From positions 1,569,161 through 1,633,160 of the forward strand of contig NZ_CP133152.1 in assembly GCF_036488675.1 (NCBI RefSeq): DNA of 64,000 nt. The letters run 5' to 3'. The first letter of the stretch is position 1, and each line of letters starts with the position of its first letter. Below the pieces are notes generated by a model. The model had not been told where the DNA came from. It made no database searches and saw only the letters and a list, made by a program, of their open reading frames with translations. Positions 54,726 through 63,391 of this stretch are shown here, piece after piece. The DNA comes from Sinorhizobium chiapasense. Its GTDB lineage: Bacteria; Pseudomonadota; Alphaproteobacteria; Rhizobiales; Rhizobiaceae. A program made the position numbers and the translations under genes.

Positions 54726-55655
54726 TCATCTTAAGCTGCGCATCCGCATCGCCAAGGCGAGACCCGCCAAGATGAGAGCAACCCCCGTCACGAATTGGAT
54801 ACCGATCTTGTCGCCGAACATCACTGCAGAGGCGGCGATCCCGAACACGGGCTGGAGGTATTGGACGCTGGCTGCTATGGGCGCGGGTACGTCGCGTAGT
54901 ATGCTAAGCCACAGGAACAGGCCCGCCACAGTGACGATCAGGCCAAGGTAAGCCGCCGCTCCCAATGCCTCTCCCGTGACCTGAAAGGGTGTGTGATAGG
55001 CCTCCCAGCCGGCCCATGGTGCCAGCGCGATAAAGCCAAAGAATGTGCTCCACGTCGCCACCACGACCGTGCCATGCCTGCTCGTGAGTTCCACGCTCCA
55101 GACATAGTAAAATGCGACCGCCAGGGCCGAAATCAGCATCCAGATCGGACCGAGGACGGTTGTTGCCGAAGCCCCTGCCTCACCTGCGTTCTCCAAAGCC
55201 ACCACGACAATACCCGCGAAGGCGGCCGCCACGCCGACCAACTGTAGACGCGATACTGCCTGCTTAAGCCGGATCGTCGCGAAGAACACGATGAACAGCG
55301 GGATCGTGGCAGACAGGATGGTACCGACCGAAGCCGACGTGCCTGCCACGCCAAATGTCTGCGTGACCTGTCCTATGCCAATGCCAAGAACACCAAGGAT
55401 GGCTACCGCAGGCAGAGCTTTCCACGGCAGGGGCTTTTTCCAAAGAAGCAAGAACATCATGAACGGGATCGCAAAGGCGAAACGGATCGCCGTCAAGGTC
55501 AGAGGCGGCATCGTGATCAATCCCAGCTTCGTGACCGGGATCGACAGACCCCACATCAACGCGAGCAGCAGCATCGCTCCGAAATTCATAAGCGTAACCG
55601 GACGTGCTGGGACGGCGGCGGCAAGGGAAGTGGGTTCGGTGACGAGCTGGCTCAT
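54726..55655 (-). CDS. EamA/DMT-family exporter
   Basis: The 309-residue protein has ten hydrophobic segments in two EamA repeats (first about 22-155, second about 170-300), with LLALMWGLSIPVTKLGL and SVQYLQPVFGIAASAVMFGD typical of the family. It is probably an amino acid or metabolite exporter. The start at 55655 is chosen over 55697, which has no ribosome site. It is divergent from the LysR gene. Confidence 0.85.
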   Translation of the reverse strand: MSQLVTEPTSLAAAVPARPVTLMNFGAMLLLALMWGLSIPVTKLGLITMPPLTLTAIRFAFAIPFMMFLLLWKKPLPWKALPAVAILGVLGIGIGQVTQTFGVAGTSASVGTILSATIPLFIVFFATIRLKQAVSRLQLVGVAAAFAGIVVVALENAGEAGASATTVLGPIWMLISALAVAFYYVWSVELTSRHGTVVVATWSTFFGFIALAPWAGWEAYHTPFQVTGEALGAAAYLGLIVTVAGLFLWLSILRDVPAPIAASVQYLQPVFGIAASAVMFGDKIGIQFVTGVALILAGLALAMRMRSLR

Positions 55656-55742
55656 GGTGCTTCGAAATTGGTGTGGGGATGTGTATCTGCGTCGCATCTA
55701 AAGCGTCATAACCCTTGCCGACAAACCATTTATCGTCACAAG

Positions 55743-55765
55743 ATGCGTGAGTAGTATTCACGCAT
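55743..55765. promoter_or_regulatory. operator-like dyad before the LysR gene
   Basis: ATGCGTGA and TCACGCAT are perfect arms around GTAGTAT, 9 bases before the LysR start and in the shared control region with the EamA gene. It is a likely LysR binding site, with a T-N11-A core inside the dyad possible. Confidence 0.5.
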
Positions 55766-55774
55766 AGGCGCGCC

Positions 55775-56683
55775 ATGACCGATCGACTTCCACCCCTGCA
55801 GACCCTGCGTGCCTTCGAGGCGACCGGACGAAGGCTGAGCATGACGCTGGCAGCGGAGGAGTTGCATGTCACGCACGGTGCAGTAAGTCGGCAGATCAGG
55901 GCGCTGGAGGATCATCTCGGCGTCCAGCTCTTCCGTCGGATGACCCGCAGAATTGAGTTCAGCGATGAAGGCTCCGCGTTCTTCACCGTCGTCACGCGGC
56001 TGCTCTCTGAACTCGCACGCGAGGCGGAGAACATCCGCCGCAGGAACGATGTCGCACGGCTTGTAGTAAGTTCTGGCGTCTCGTTCGCAAGCAAGTGGCT
56101 GACCCCGCGCCTGCATCGTCTGATGGCCTGCCACCCGGACTATGATGTCCACCTCGAAGTAACCGATGTCGACATCGCCTTCTCCAAATCGCGGGCGGAC
56201 GTGGCAATGCGCTATGGCGATGGTCGATATCCTCATGCCGATGCAGAGCGGATCATGGACGAGACCGTCAGCCCCGTTTGCTCGCCCGAATACCGCGAGC
56301 GAATGGGCGGGCTTCGAGCCGCCGAAGACGTGGCTTTATGTCGGCTTATCCATGAGAACGGCATGAAGGCCGACTGGAACCGCTGGTTCGAAATGATGGG
56401 TATTCCGGCGCCTCGTGCGCGGGGACCAGGTTATAGTCATGGCAGCATGTCGATTGAGGCGGCAATCCGAGGAGAAGGTGTTGCGCTCGGGCGGAGCGTC
56501 CTCGTGTCAGAGGACATAGCGGCAGGCCGTCTTGTTGCGCTTTTCCCGGAGGCCCACCTGGATGTTGAATATGGGTATGACCTTGTCTACCCGTTGGGGA
56601 ATCGGGACAACCCGAAGGTCTGCGCCTTTAGAGACTGGATCGCGGGGGAGGTGCAACAGTTCAAGGCAACCGTTGAAGCCTAA
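55775..56683 (+). CDS. LysR-family regulator, GcvA type
   Basis: The 302-residue protein has an N-terminal winged helix (PPLQTLRAFEATGRRLSMTL, AAEELHVTHGAVSRQIRALE) and a GcvA-like effector domain. It probably activates the divergent EamA exporter; effector unknown. The ribosome site is weak. Confidence 0.88.
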   Translation: MTDRLPPLQTLRAFEATGRRLSMTLAAEELHVTHGAVSRQIRALEDHLGVQLFRRMTRRIEFSDEGSAFFTVVTRLLSELAREAENIRRRNDVARLVVSSGVSFASKWLTPRLHRLMACHPDYDVHLEVTDVDIAFSKSRADVAMRYGDGRYPHADAERIMDETVSPVCSPEYRERMGGLRAAEDVALCRLIHENGMKADWNRWFEMMGIPAPRARGPGYSHGSMSIEAAIRGEGVALGRSVLVSEDIAAGRLVALFPEAHLDVEYGYDLVYPLGNRDNPKVCAFRDWIAGEVQQFKATVEA

Positions 56684-56714
56684 CGACATAACTGCGTCCG
56701 GCGTTACGCGGACG

Positions 56715-56762
56715 TCGCTCGCAATTCCGGACGGAAAACCGTTGCACACTCTTCCCGGAATT
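56715..56762. repeat. mosaic repeat B, copy 5 (partial)
   Basis: CGCAATTCCGGACGGAAAAC and TTGCACACTCTTCCCGGAAT match the middle of copy 3. It lies between the convergent LysR and TetR genes. Confidence 0.45.
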
Positions 56763-56765
56763 GTT

Positions 56766-57470
56766 CTACGCGGTCTCCTGGCGGAGCTCGTCGACGCCGC
56801 CAGCTTTTCGAACCGCCGGTCTGCCATAGGCGCGCAGGAAGGTGCGCACGGCCGCCCGCGCGGACTTCTCGAGTTCCTCGTCCGTCGGCGTTCCGCCAAA
56901 GAAGCTGGTCATCTGCAGATCGGCATTGACCAGGGCGAGGAACTGCTTGGCGGCAAGGTCGAAGTCGTCGATATCGAGCCGCGCGACGTGCGACAGCCGG
57001 GCAAAGAGCGCCGCCAACGCCGTTCCGATCTTGCCCGGTCCCTGCTGGCGCCAGATCTCGAAGAGATGCGGATAACGCTCGCCCTCCGTCTGCACCAGCT
57101 TGCGGATGAACTTTCCGTCGTGATTGCACACGCAGTTCTTGTTGAGGCGGACGGCAAAGGCGGTCAGGTCGTCTTCGAGATTGGCGCCGTTGTCGGGAAA
57201 GGTCGCGAGGATCGCAAACAGCGCGGCATTGGCACGGTCCAGGATGTCTTGAACGACCGCCATGAACAGCGTCTCTTTCTCCCGGTAGTGATTGTAGACG
57301 GTCTGGCGCGAGACGCAGGCTTCCATCGCGATTTCGTCGATGCTGGCGCCGGCAAAACCCTCCCGGCAAAATACTTCGGCAGCGGCGTCCAATATCGAGA
57401 CGCGTTTGGCGCATTGGCCTTTCTGAGTGGGGCCGCCTAGTTTCGGTTGCGGCGCTTTCGGTTTTTTCAT
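56766..57470 (-). CDS. TetR-family regulator of the divergent MFS pump
   Basis: The 234-residue protein has a TetR helix-turn-helix (about 22-70: SILDAAAEVFCREGFAGASI, SRQTVYNHYREKETLF) and an AefR-like C-terminal domain. It is divergent from a Bcr/CflA pump with two TTAGACA dyads between them, so it likely represses both. Confidence 0.88.
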   Translation of the reverse strand: MKKPKAPQPKLGGPTQKGQCAKRVSILDAAAEVFCREGFAGASIDEIAMEACVSRQTVYNHYREKETLFMAVVQDILDRANAALFAILATFPDNGANLEDDLTAFAVRLNKNCVCNHDGKFIRKLVQTEGERYPHLFEIWRQQGPGKIGTALAALFARLSHVARLDIDDFDLAAKQFLALVNADLQMTSFFGGTPTDEELEKSARAAVRTFLRAYGRPAVRKAGGVDELRQETA

Positions 57471-57497
57471 GCCTTGAAAATAGGACGTGTTGACGAA

Positions 57498-57515
57498 TTA
57501 GACAATGGTGTCTAA
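57498..57515. promoter_or_regulatory. TetR operator, perfect dyad
   Basis: TTAGACA-ATGG-TGTCTAA, 28 bases upstream of the TetR start. The second site lies 12 bases further on. Confidence 0.65.
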
Positions 57516-57526
57516 GTTTACACGCG

Positions 57527-57544
57527 TGTCCAATTTGTTAGACA
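57527..57544. promoter_or_regulatory. TetR operator, second dyad
   Basis: TGTCCAA-TTTG-TTAGACA carries the same half-site in inverted order with one mismatch. It lies toward the MFS gene. Confidence 0.55.
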
Positions 57545-57686
57545 CGAGCAGTCGCGGGCAGATGCGATCCTCCCAAGCCGCATCCTGCCTGTCCGGCGGC
57601 CGCTTTTCCGTTTCAACCTTTAGCGACAGCGATGGGCCGGCAGGTACATCCGGCTCTGCCTTCGCGGTTTCTGAAAGAACATCATC

Positions 57687-58886
57687 ATGACGGCCTCATT
57701 TCTACGCACGGCGATTATTCTCGGTCTTTTGTCGGCCATCGGGCCGTTTGCGATCGACATGTACCTTCCGGCCCTGCCCTCGATCGGCAAGGATCTCGGC
57801 GCTGCAAACAACATCGTGCAACTGAGCCTGCTCTCCTTCTTCATCTCCTTCGCGCTGTCCCAGCTTGTCTACGGACCGCTTTCGGACATCTGGGGCCGCA
57901 AGGCGCCGCTCTATCTCGGTATCGGGCTTTTCACGCTCGCGAGCATCGGCTGCGCGGTCGCGAGCGACATCGAAACCCTCATTGCATTCCGCTTCCTTCA
58001 GGGCATCGGCGGTGCCGCCGGCATGGTCATTCCCCGCGCGGTCGTGCGCGACATGCACACCGGCGTCCAGGCGGCGCGGCTCATGTCACTGCTCATGCTC
58101 GTGTTCAGCATTTCGCCGATCCTCGCGCCGCTGACCGGCAGCGCCGTGATCGAATTCTACGGCTGGCGCGGCGTCTTCTATGCGGTGATGATCGCCGCGG
58201 CAATCGGTCTGGTCCTGCTTTCGACGCAGCTCAAGGAGACCCGGCCGAAAGAGCACCGCTCGGACAGCACCATCGGCAGCGCGATCGCCGCCTATCGGCT
58301 CCTTCTTGGCGACCGCAACTTCCTGACGCTGACCTTCATCGGCGGCCTCGGCATCTCGAGCTTCCTCGTCTATCTCGCGAACTCGCCCTTCGTGCTGATC
58401 GACCACTACGGCCTGACGCCGACGCAATACAGCTTCGCCTTCTCGATCAACGCCGTTTCGTTCTTCGCGGTGTCGCAGGCGACCGGCTGGCTCGGCGAAC
58501 GCTTCGGCCTCGTCCGGCTGATGCGGATGGCGGTGACGATGTTCGCGTTGACCATGGTCAGCATGTTCGTCGTCATGAGCCTCGGCATCAATCAGCTGCC
58601 GGTCATGGCGGCCTTCCTCTTCGTCGGCTACGGCGTTCTCGGTCTCGTCATCCCGACATCGTCGGTGCTGGCGCTCGAGGACCACGGCGAAATCGCCGGC
58701 ACCGCTTCGGCGCTGATGGGAACGCTGCATTTCGTGACCTCGGCCGTGGCGATGGTCATCACCAGCATCTTCTTCGACGGCACTGCGCTGCCGATGGCGG
58801 CCGGCATCGCGCTTTGCGCCCTTGGAGCATTCCTGGTTACCCAGGCAACGATCGGCCGTCGCCGTCGGGTCGTTGCCGCCGAGTAG
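57687..58886 (+). CDS. MFS drug efflux pump, Bcr/CflA family
   Basis: The 399-residue transporter has twelve hydrophobic segments and family motifs AIDMYLPALPSIGKDL, LVYGPLSDIWGRKAPLY (motif A) and RFLQGIGGAAGMVIPRAVVRD. It is likely a drug or amino acid exporter. Expression is probably controlled by the divergent TetR protein. Confidence 0.9.
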   Translation: MTASFLRTAIILGLLSAIGPFAIDMYLPALPSIGKDLGAANNIVQLSLLSFFISFALSQLVYGPLSDIWGRKAPLYLGIGLFTLASIGCAVASDIETLIAFRFLQGIGGAAGMVIPRAVVRDMHTGVQAARLMSLLMLVFSISPILAPLTGSAVIEFYGWRGVFYAVMIAAAIGLVLLSTQLKETRPKEHRSDSTIGSAIAAYRLLLGDRNFLTLTFIGGLGISSFLVYLANSPFVLIDHYGLTPTQYSFAFSINAVSFFAVSQATGWLGERFGLVRLMRMAVTMFALTMVSMFVVMSLGINQLPVMAAFLFVGYGVLGLVIPTSSVLALEDHGEIAGTASALMGTLHFVTSAVAMVITSIFFDGTALPMAAGIALCALGAFLVTQATIGRRRRVVAAE

Positions 58887-58930
58887 ACAATCTCCGCGCG
58901 TCCGAAAAGGACGCGTGAGGCGATGACCGC

Positions 58931-58991
58931 TTTGTGAAGCTGCGCCCGTCGATTACGTGCTAACGTCGATCGACGGGCGCAGCTTCACAAA
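58931..58991 (+). terminator. long perfect hairpin after the MFS gene
   Basis: A 23-base arm beginning TTTGTGAAGCTGCGCCCG is exactly complementary to the arm ending GGGCGCAGCTTCACAAA, with a 15-base loop. It starts 45 bases after the stop and functions plausibly as a terminator, though the stem is unusually long. Confidence 0.65.
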
Positions 58992-59027
58992 CGCTCCTTA
59001 CTCGAAGCACCGGGGCCGCACCGAACA

Positions 59028-59128
59028 CTGCATGTTTCCTTAAATCCTAGCCATTTAAGGATAAAACATGCGGCAAAGAAAGTGCTACAGCGTCCATTGC
59101 GCGTCTGATAGAACGCGCGGCGCTGTAG
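59028..59128 (-). repeat. RIME-like mosaic repeat A, copy 7
   Basis: CTGCATGTTTCCTTAAATCC opens and GCGCGGCGCTGTAG closes. It lies 20 bases upstream of the dioxygenase-like gene; copy 8 lies just downstream in the same orientation. Confidence 0.8.
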
Positions 59129-59148
59129 AGGCGTGAAAGGAGCCGGCC

Positions 59149-59733
59149 ATGCTTCCAACGCGACGTTCTCTGCTGACCGCTTTTCTGGCAATCCCGGCCT
59201 TGCCCATCGTCAACCTCCGCCGGGCCGCCGCGCAGCGGCGCGCCCTGCCGCCGACGCCCGCCTGCGGCAGTGATCGCGACCTGACCCTCGCGCGCACGGC
59301 CGGTCCCTTCTACAAGCCCGACGCGCCCCTGCGTCACGAACTCTTTGCCGATTCCCCCGAGGGCGAGCGCATCACGCTTGCCGGCTACGTCCTCGACGCC
59401 GACTGCCGGCCGCTCGCCAACAGCCTTGTCGAGATCTGGCATGCCGACGAAACGGGCGCGTACGACACCAGCGGTTTTCGGCTGCGCGCGCACCAGTTCA
59501 CCGATGCAAACGGCCGCTGGTGGTTCGCCACGATCGTCCCCGCGCGTTACAGCGGCAGGACCCGGCACTATCATCTTCGCGTGCAGCGCCGTGGCGGTGG
59601 GCTGCTCACGACGCAGCTTTTCTTTCCGAACGAACCGGGCAATGCGCGCGACGGGCTCTATTCGGATGCGCTGCTACTCGATATCCGCAACACGGCCGAC
59701 GGCAAATTCGGCCGCTTCGATTTCGTGGTCTGA
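59149..59733 (+). CDS. intradiol ring-cleavage dioxygenase-like exported protein
   Basis: The 194-residue protein has a Tat-like N-terminus (TRRSLLTAFLAIPALPIVN) and an intradiol dioxygenase domain from about 45: TAGPFYKPDAPLR, LANSLVEIWHADETGAYDTS, and RWWFATIVPARYSGRTRHYH with candidate tyrosine and histidine iron ligands. AGGAG precedes the ATG. Cytoplasmic catechol or protocatechuate dioxygenases lack such a signal, so an extracytoplasmic aromatic-ring role is likely. Substrate unknown. Confidence 0.8.
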   Translation: MLPTRRSLLTAFLAIPALPIVNLRRAAAQRRALPPTPACGSDRDLTLARTAGPFYKPDAPLRHELFADSPEGERITLAGYVLDADCRPLANSLVEIWHADETGAYDTSGFRLRAHQFTDANGRWWFATIVPARYSGRTRHYHLRVQRRGGGLLTTQLFFPNEPGNARDGLYSDALLLDIRNTADGKFGRFDFVV

Positions 59734-59771
59734 GGCGCGTGCGAGGCTGCCGCTCTCGGCAGCGGGTCCTA

Positions 59772-59861
59772 CTGCAGGTCTCCTTAGATCGACCTCGATT
59801 CAAGGACAAAGACATGCAGCAAGGTGTCTTTGCGCGTCCGAGAAGACGCGCGGCGCTGTAG
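59772..59861 (-). repeat. RIME-like mosaic repeat A, copy 8
   Basis: CTGCAGGTCTCCTTAGATCG opens and GCGCGGCGCTGTAG closes; the middle is slightly shortened. It separates the dioxygenase-like gene from the EF-G-like gene. Confidence 0.75.
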
Positions 59862-59875
59862 GGCCAAGGTTTCGC

Positions 59876-61837
59876 TCAGTGTTCGTTCGCGTGCGCCCCA
59901 TGCGCCGTGATCACGCTCTGTGCTTCCTTGCCGTAGAGCTCCTCGAAATGATCGAAGCTCTTGGAGAAGTAGCCGATCCCCTGTGTGGCGGATCTCAGCG
60001 AGCGCGCCAGGTCGTCAAGCGCGGCGCCTGGGATCAGGGCGCGGAAGATATCCCATCCCTTCGCCCCTTCGTCCCGGTCGAAACCGAGAACCTGGCCTTT
60101 CAGCGTCGAAACGATCGGCACGAGGCTGCCCGAATAGATCGAGGGGATATGAAACTCCACGCGGAAGATCGGCTGCATCAGCACGGCCGAGGCCTGTGAC
60201 AGGGCCTGGCGGACGCCCATCTTTCCGGCGGTGCGGAACGCGTATTCCGAGCTGTCGACGGAGTGATGTTGGCCGTCGGTCAGCATCACGCCGACGTCGA
60301 TGACTTTGAAGCCGAGCGGGCCTTTGTCCATCGCTTCGCGCGCCCCTGCTTCGACCGCCGGTATGAAGTTTCTCGGAACGGCGCCGCCCTTGACGGTCTC
60401 GGCAAAGGTGAATCCGCCGCCGCGTTCATTGGGGTGAACACTGAGCTTCACATCCGCAAACTGGCCGGCGCCGCCGGTCTGCTTGCGGTGACGATAATGC
60501 ACGTCAGACGACTTCGAGATCGTCTCGCGATAGATCGGACTCGGCGCTTGCTCGCTGACCCCGACGTGAAAGACATCGGAGAGTGTCCGGCACAGGTCGC
60601 GCAGGTGCACCGGCCCCTGCGCGCAGACCAATTGCGCGCCGGTCCCCTCCTCCTGCATGACCTTCAGGCCGCGATCGGTTTCGGAGAGCTTGGCGAGTGT
60701 TTCGGAAAGCTTGGTCTCGTCGCGCTCGCTCTCCGGCACCAGGATCCGCTCCATCATCGGCGTCGGCGGAACCGTCCATTCCGGCGGTGCCACGGTGGCA
60801 TTGGCCGTCAACAGCGACGGTACGACGAGGTGATCGGATTTCACGGCGGCGAAAACCTGACCGGGCGCCGGTGTCGCCGATGCCAGCGGGCGGCCGTTCG
60901 CCGGATCCTGCAAGGCCCCGAGCCCGGAGCCGCCGAGCATGGCCCCCTGCTTCACGCCGTTTTCGAGCGCGCGAACAAGCACGGTCTTGCCGACGCTCGG
61001 GCGATGATGGGCGTGAAAGCTGACGGCGGAAAGCGTCGCATCGGCGATGCCGCCGGCCGCGGCAAGGCGTTTTCTGAGCGCCTCCACCCGCGGTGCGTCG
61101 TGACGAAGCGCCTTCATCAGCCGCAGAATGCCGTTGCTGTGGCTTGCCGCGCCGACCAGCACCGGGATGATCTTGTTTTCGCTCAAGATCCGCGTCGAGA
61201 TGGCATAGATTGCGTCGCTCGCCGGCTCGCGATCCTCGATCAGTTCTTCGAGCAGCCAGTCATCGAATTCGGAAAGATGCTCCAGCAGTTCGGTGCGCGC
61301 CTCGTGTTCGCGCTCGACGACGCTTTCGGGGAGCTCGAAAAGCGCCGACGTCTGGCCTTCCCGGTAGCGCCAGGCGCGCTCGGAAATCAGGTCGCAACTG
61401 CCGATGATCCGGTCACCATCGCGGATCGGAATCTGCCTGAGGACGAAAGGGTGGCTGGAATAGTCCTGGAGAGCGGCGACGACGTCCCTCAGCCGCCCTC
61501 TCGGCTCGTCCATGCGGTTGACGAAAAGGATGCAGGGCGTCCCCGACGCCTCGATCGCCTTGAGATAGGGCGCAGCGAGCACGGCCTCCTCCGGTGCCGG
61601 CGAAACGCAGAGCACGCAGGCATCGCTGGCGAGCAACGCATCCTGCGCATGCGCCAGCGCCTCGTTGGTCCCAGGTGTGTCCAGCGCACACCACTCTTCG
61701 TTTCCGAATTCGAACTCCGTCAGGCTCAAACCGTAGGGAGAGGCGGATTTTCTTGACTGGCCTTCGAGCAGACCGAGCTTTTCCACGAGCGTGGATTTTC
61801 CAGTCTGCGAAGGCCCAAGTACCGTGAAGCAGCGCAT
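59876..61837 (-). CDS. elongation factor G-like GTPase paralog
   Basis: The 653-residue protein follows the EF-G domain order but is shorter than housekeeping EF-G (about 700) and has diverged G motifs: P-loop GPSQTGKST, DTPG, and NRMD for NKxD. The C-terminal domains carry SDVHYRHRKQTGGAGQFADV and a closing PIFRVEFHIPSIYSGSLVPI segment. Such paralogs are known in many bacteria with unclear roles. AGGAGG lies 7 bases before the ATG at 61837; the longer frame runs into repeat B. Confidence 0.85.
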   Translation of the reverse strand: MRCFTVLGPSQTGKSTLVEKLGLLEGQSRKSASPYGLSLTEFEFGNEEWCALDTPGTNEALAHAQDALLASDACVLCVSPAPEEAVLAAPYLKAIEASGTPCILFVNRMDEPRGRLRDVVAALQDYSSHPFVLRQIPIRDGDRIIGSCDLISERAWRYREGQTSALFELPESVVEREHEARTELLEHLSEFDDWLLEELIEDREPASDAIYAISTRILSENKIIPVLVGAASHSNGILRLMKALRHDAPRVEALRKRLAAAGGIADATLSAVSFHAHHRPSVGKTVLVRALENGVKQGAMLGGSGLGALQDPANGRPLASATPAPGQVFAAVKSDHLVVPSLLTANATVAPPEWTVPPTPMMERILVPESERDETKLSETLAKLSETDRGLKVMQEEGTGAQLVCAQGPVHLRDLCRTLSDVFHVGVSEQAPSPIYRETISKSSDVHYRHRKQTGGAGQFADVKLSVHPNERGGGFTFAETVKGGAVPRNFIPAVEAGAREAMDKGPLGFKVIDVGVMLTDGQHHSVDSSEYAFRTAGKMGVRQALSQASAVLMQPIFRVEFHIPSIYSGSLVPIVSTLKGQVLGFDRDEGAKGWDIFRALIPGAALDDLARSLRSATQGIGYFSKSFDHFEELYGKEAQSVITAHGAHANEH

Positions 61838-61871
61838 CGGCGATCCTCCTGTCACGATGACACGTTTCCAG

Positions 61872-61917
61872 AGCGGGATAAGGAAAAGTGTGCGCGGTTT
61901 TCCGCCTCGCGTCCTCC
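61872..61917. repeat. mosaic repeat B, copy 6
   Basis: AGCGGGATAAGGAAAAGTGT then GCGCGGTTTTCCGC and CTCGCGTCCT match repeat B copy 1. It lies upstream of the EF-G-like gene, in its leader region. 61838-62154 holds no gene. Confidence 0.6.
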
Positions 61918-62008
61918 CCCGCGAGGTCAAGGCTCTAGCAAGGGTGCACCCGTGCCCGTCGCTACGCAAGGCTGAGATTGACGATCTTAAGAAAAGGTCG
62001 CGGGCCTA

Positions 62009-62087
62009 CTGCTCGCTTTCTTGAATCGGAGCCGATTTGAGGACAAAACATGCCGCGATTCAAAGTGCTACCGCGCGACGCTGTAGA
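62009..62087 (-). repeat. RIME-like mosaic repeat A, copy 9 (degenerate)
   Basis: CTGCTCGCTTTCTTGAATCG, then AAAACATGC and ATTCAAAGTGCTACCGCGC match copy 7 with many changes. Confidence 0.5.
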
Positions 62088-62154
62088 CGGCGAAAGCACG
62101 CGCCGCGTGCTGCGGCAGAAAGGACTGCCGCGCATTCGCCCTCTGTCGCGCTAT

Positions 62155-62952
62155 CTACCCGATCGCGCTCGGCGCAAATTCCGCGACCAGTTCGTGGCGG
62201 TCGCCGGGGTAGGTCAGCCGAACGCTGGTAACCGGCGCACCGCCGCTCCAGGTCCGTCGCTCGATAACGAGGCAGGGCGAACCGACCGCGACGCCGAGGG
62301 CTTGCGCGGCCTGGCGGCTCGCCGCCACGGCCCGGATGCGATGCTCGGCGGTACTCCACGGCACCTTGCCGAGCAGCCAGGAACCGGGCGCGACGGCCTC
62401 GAACGATTCCGCTTCAGCCTCGGGCACCGCTGAAAGGTTGATCAGCCGCTCCTCCAAGCAAAAGGGCCGGCCGCTCGCCAGATGCCGGCAGGTGATTTCG
62501 AGCAGCCGCGCCGAGGACGGCAGGTCTATGCGTCCCGAATCGTCGGCACCGGCCTTGCGGACATGCCGCTCGTCGAGACGATAGTCGTATTCGAGGCCGC
62601 GCGACTGCACCTCGAGCTTGACGTCGTGGATTTCCATGACCGCGGACTGGACGTGCGGAAAGGTGACATAGCTGCCGGATTTTCGCCGGCGCTCGATCAA
62701 TCCTTTCTTGACGAGCTCGGTCAGCGCCTTGTTCACGGTCATGCGCGAGCAACCGTATTGCTCCGTCAACTCGTGCTCGAAGGGAATACGATGTCCCGGC
62801 GGCCAGTCGCCGGACAGAATGTGCCCCTCGACGTCGCTGAGAATCCGCTGGTGCAGGGAGAGCGGCTGCTCTGCCCGGTTTTCCTCGTGGGAAGAACGAT
62901 CGTTGGGAATGGCGGGATCCTCGGCTGGTGACTGACCCCGTACCTTAAACAT
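62155..62952 (-). CDS. hutC: HutC/FarR-type GntR-family regulator
   Basis: The 265-residue regulator has a GntR winged helix (about 35-100: LHQRILSDVEGHILSGDWPP, CSRMTVNKALTELVKKGLIE) and a UTRA effector domain. The sequence and length match HutC, the histidine-utilisation repressor that senses urocanate. No hut catabolic genes are in the window, so it is an orphan here. The start at 62952 has a modest GGGAA site. Confidence 0.8.
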   Translation of the reverse strand: MFKVRGQSPAEDPAIPNDRSSHEENRAEQPLSLHQRILSDVEGHILSGDWPPGHRIPFEHELTEQYGCSRMTVNKALTELVKKGLIERRRKSGSYVTFPHVQSAVMEIHDVKLEVQSRGLEYDYRLDERHVRKAGADDSGRIDLPSSARLLEITCRHLASGRPFCLEERLINLSAVPEAEAESFEAVAPGSWLLGKVPWSTAEHRIRAVAASRQAAQALGVAVGSPCLVIERRTWSGGAPVTSVRLTYPGDRHELVAEFAPSAIG

Positions 62953-63150
62953 TTCCCGCCGCGGCAACAGTCCTGCTGAGGATGTCCGCCGGTTTTCCTC
63001 GTGGGATGCTACACGATCAAAGTGTTAAGATGGCCCGGCCAGCGGAGAACGATCGAAGGGATCGCCGCCGGTGCCGAGACGCGATGCCGTCTTCGCAAGC
63101 CGAGATGCGGAGTCGCGTCACGCCCTGCCCACTCCTAAAGGACAGTGCGT

Positions 63151-63330
63151 TTAGTAGAAGAGATGCCAAGGCGTCAGGAACGCACGCGCCCATTCCTGTT
63201 CCTGCTCCCGTTCGCGCTCCGCCGAAACGTCGCCGCGGGCGACATTGCAAGCGGCCTTTTCGTTGCGCATCACCGCCTTCGACACCGGCGGCTCGAAATA
63301 GCCAAGTGTCATTCCGCCGAGATAGAACAT
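63151..63330 (-). CDS. unknown 59-residue protein
   Basis: This gene is easily missed because of its size. The product begins MFYLGGMTLGYFEPPVSKAV, has one cysteine (AACNVA), an acidic-basic run SAEREREQEQEW, and ends TPWHLFY. AAGGG lies 7 bases before the ATG. There is no membrane segment. I know no family for it. The motif at 63392-63410 upstream matches one at the left edge of the window. Confidence 0.6.
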   Translation of the reverse strand: MFYLGGMTLGYFEPPVSKAVMRNEKAACNVARGDVSAEREREQEQEWARAFLTPWHLFY

Positions 63331-63391
63331 TGAGCGCCCTTCCCTGTTCGCGTTTTCAGACGCAATCCTGCCACAATCCGGCAGCCTGTCA

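Noticed and set aside
12900..62087. repeat A family considered as insertion-sequence ends or a CRISPR array
   Set aside because: The copies are dispersed, carry no transposase or regular spacers, and have the internal palindromes of mosaic intergenic elements.
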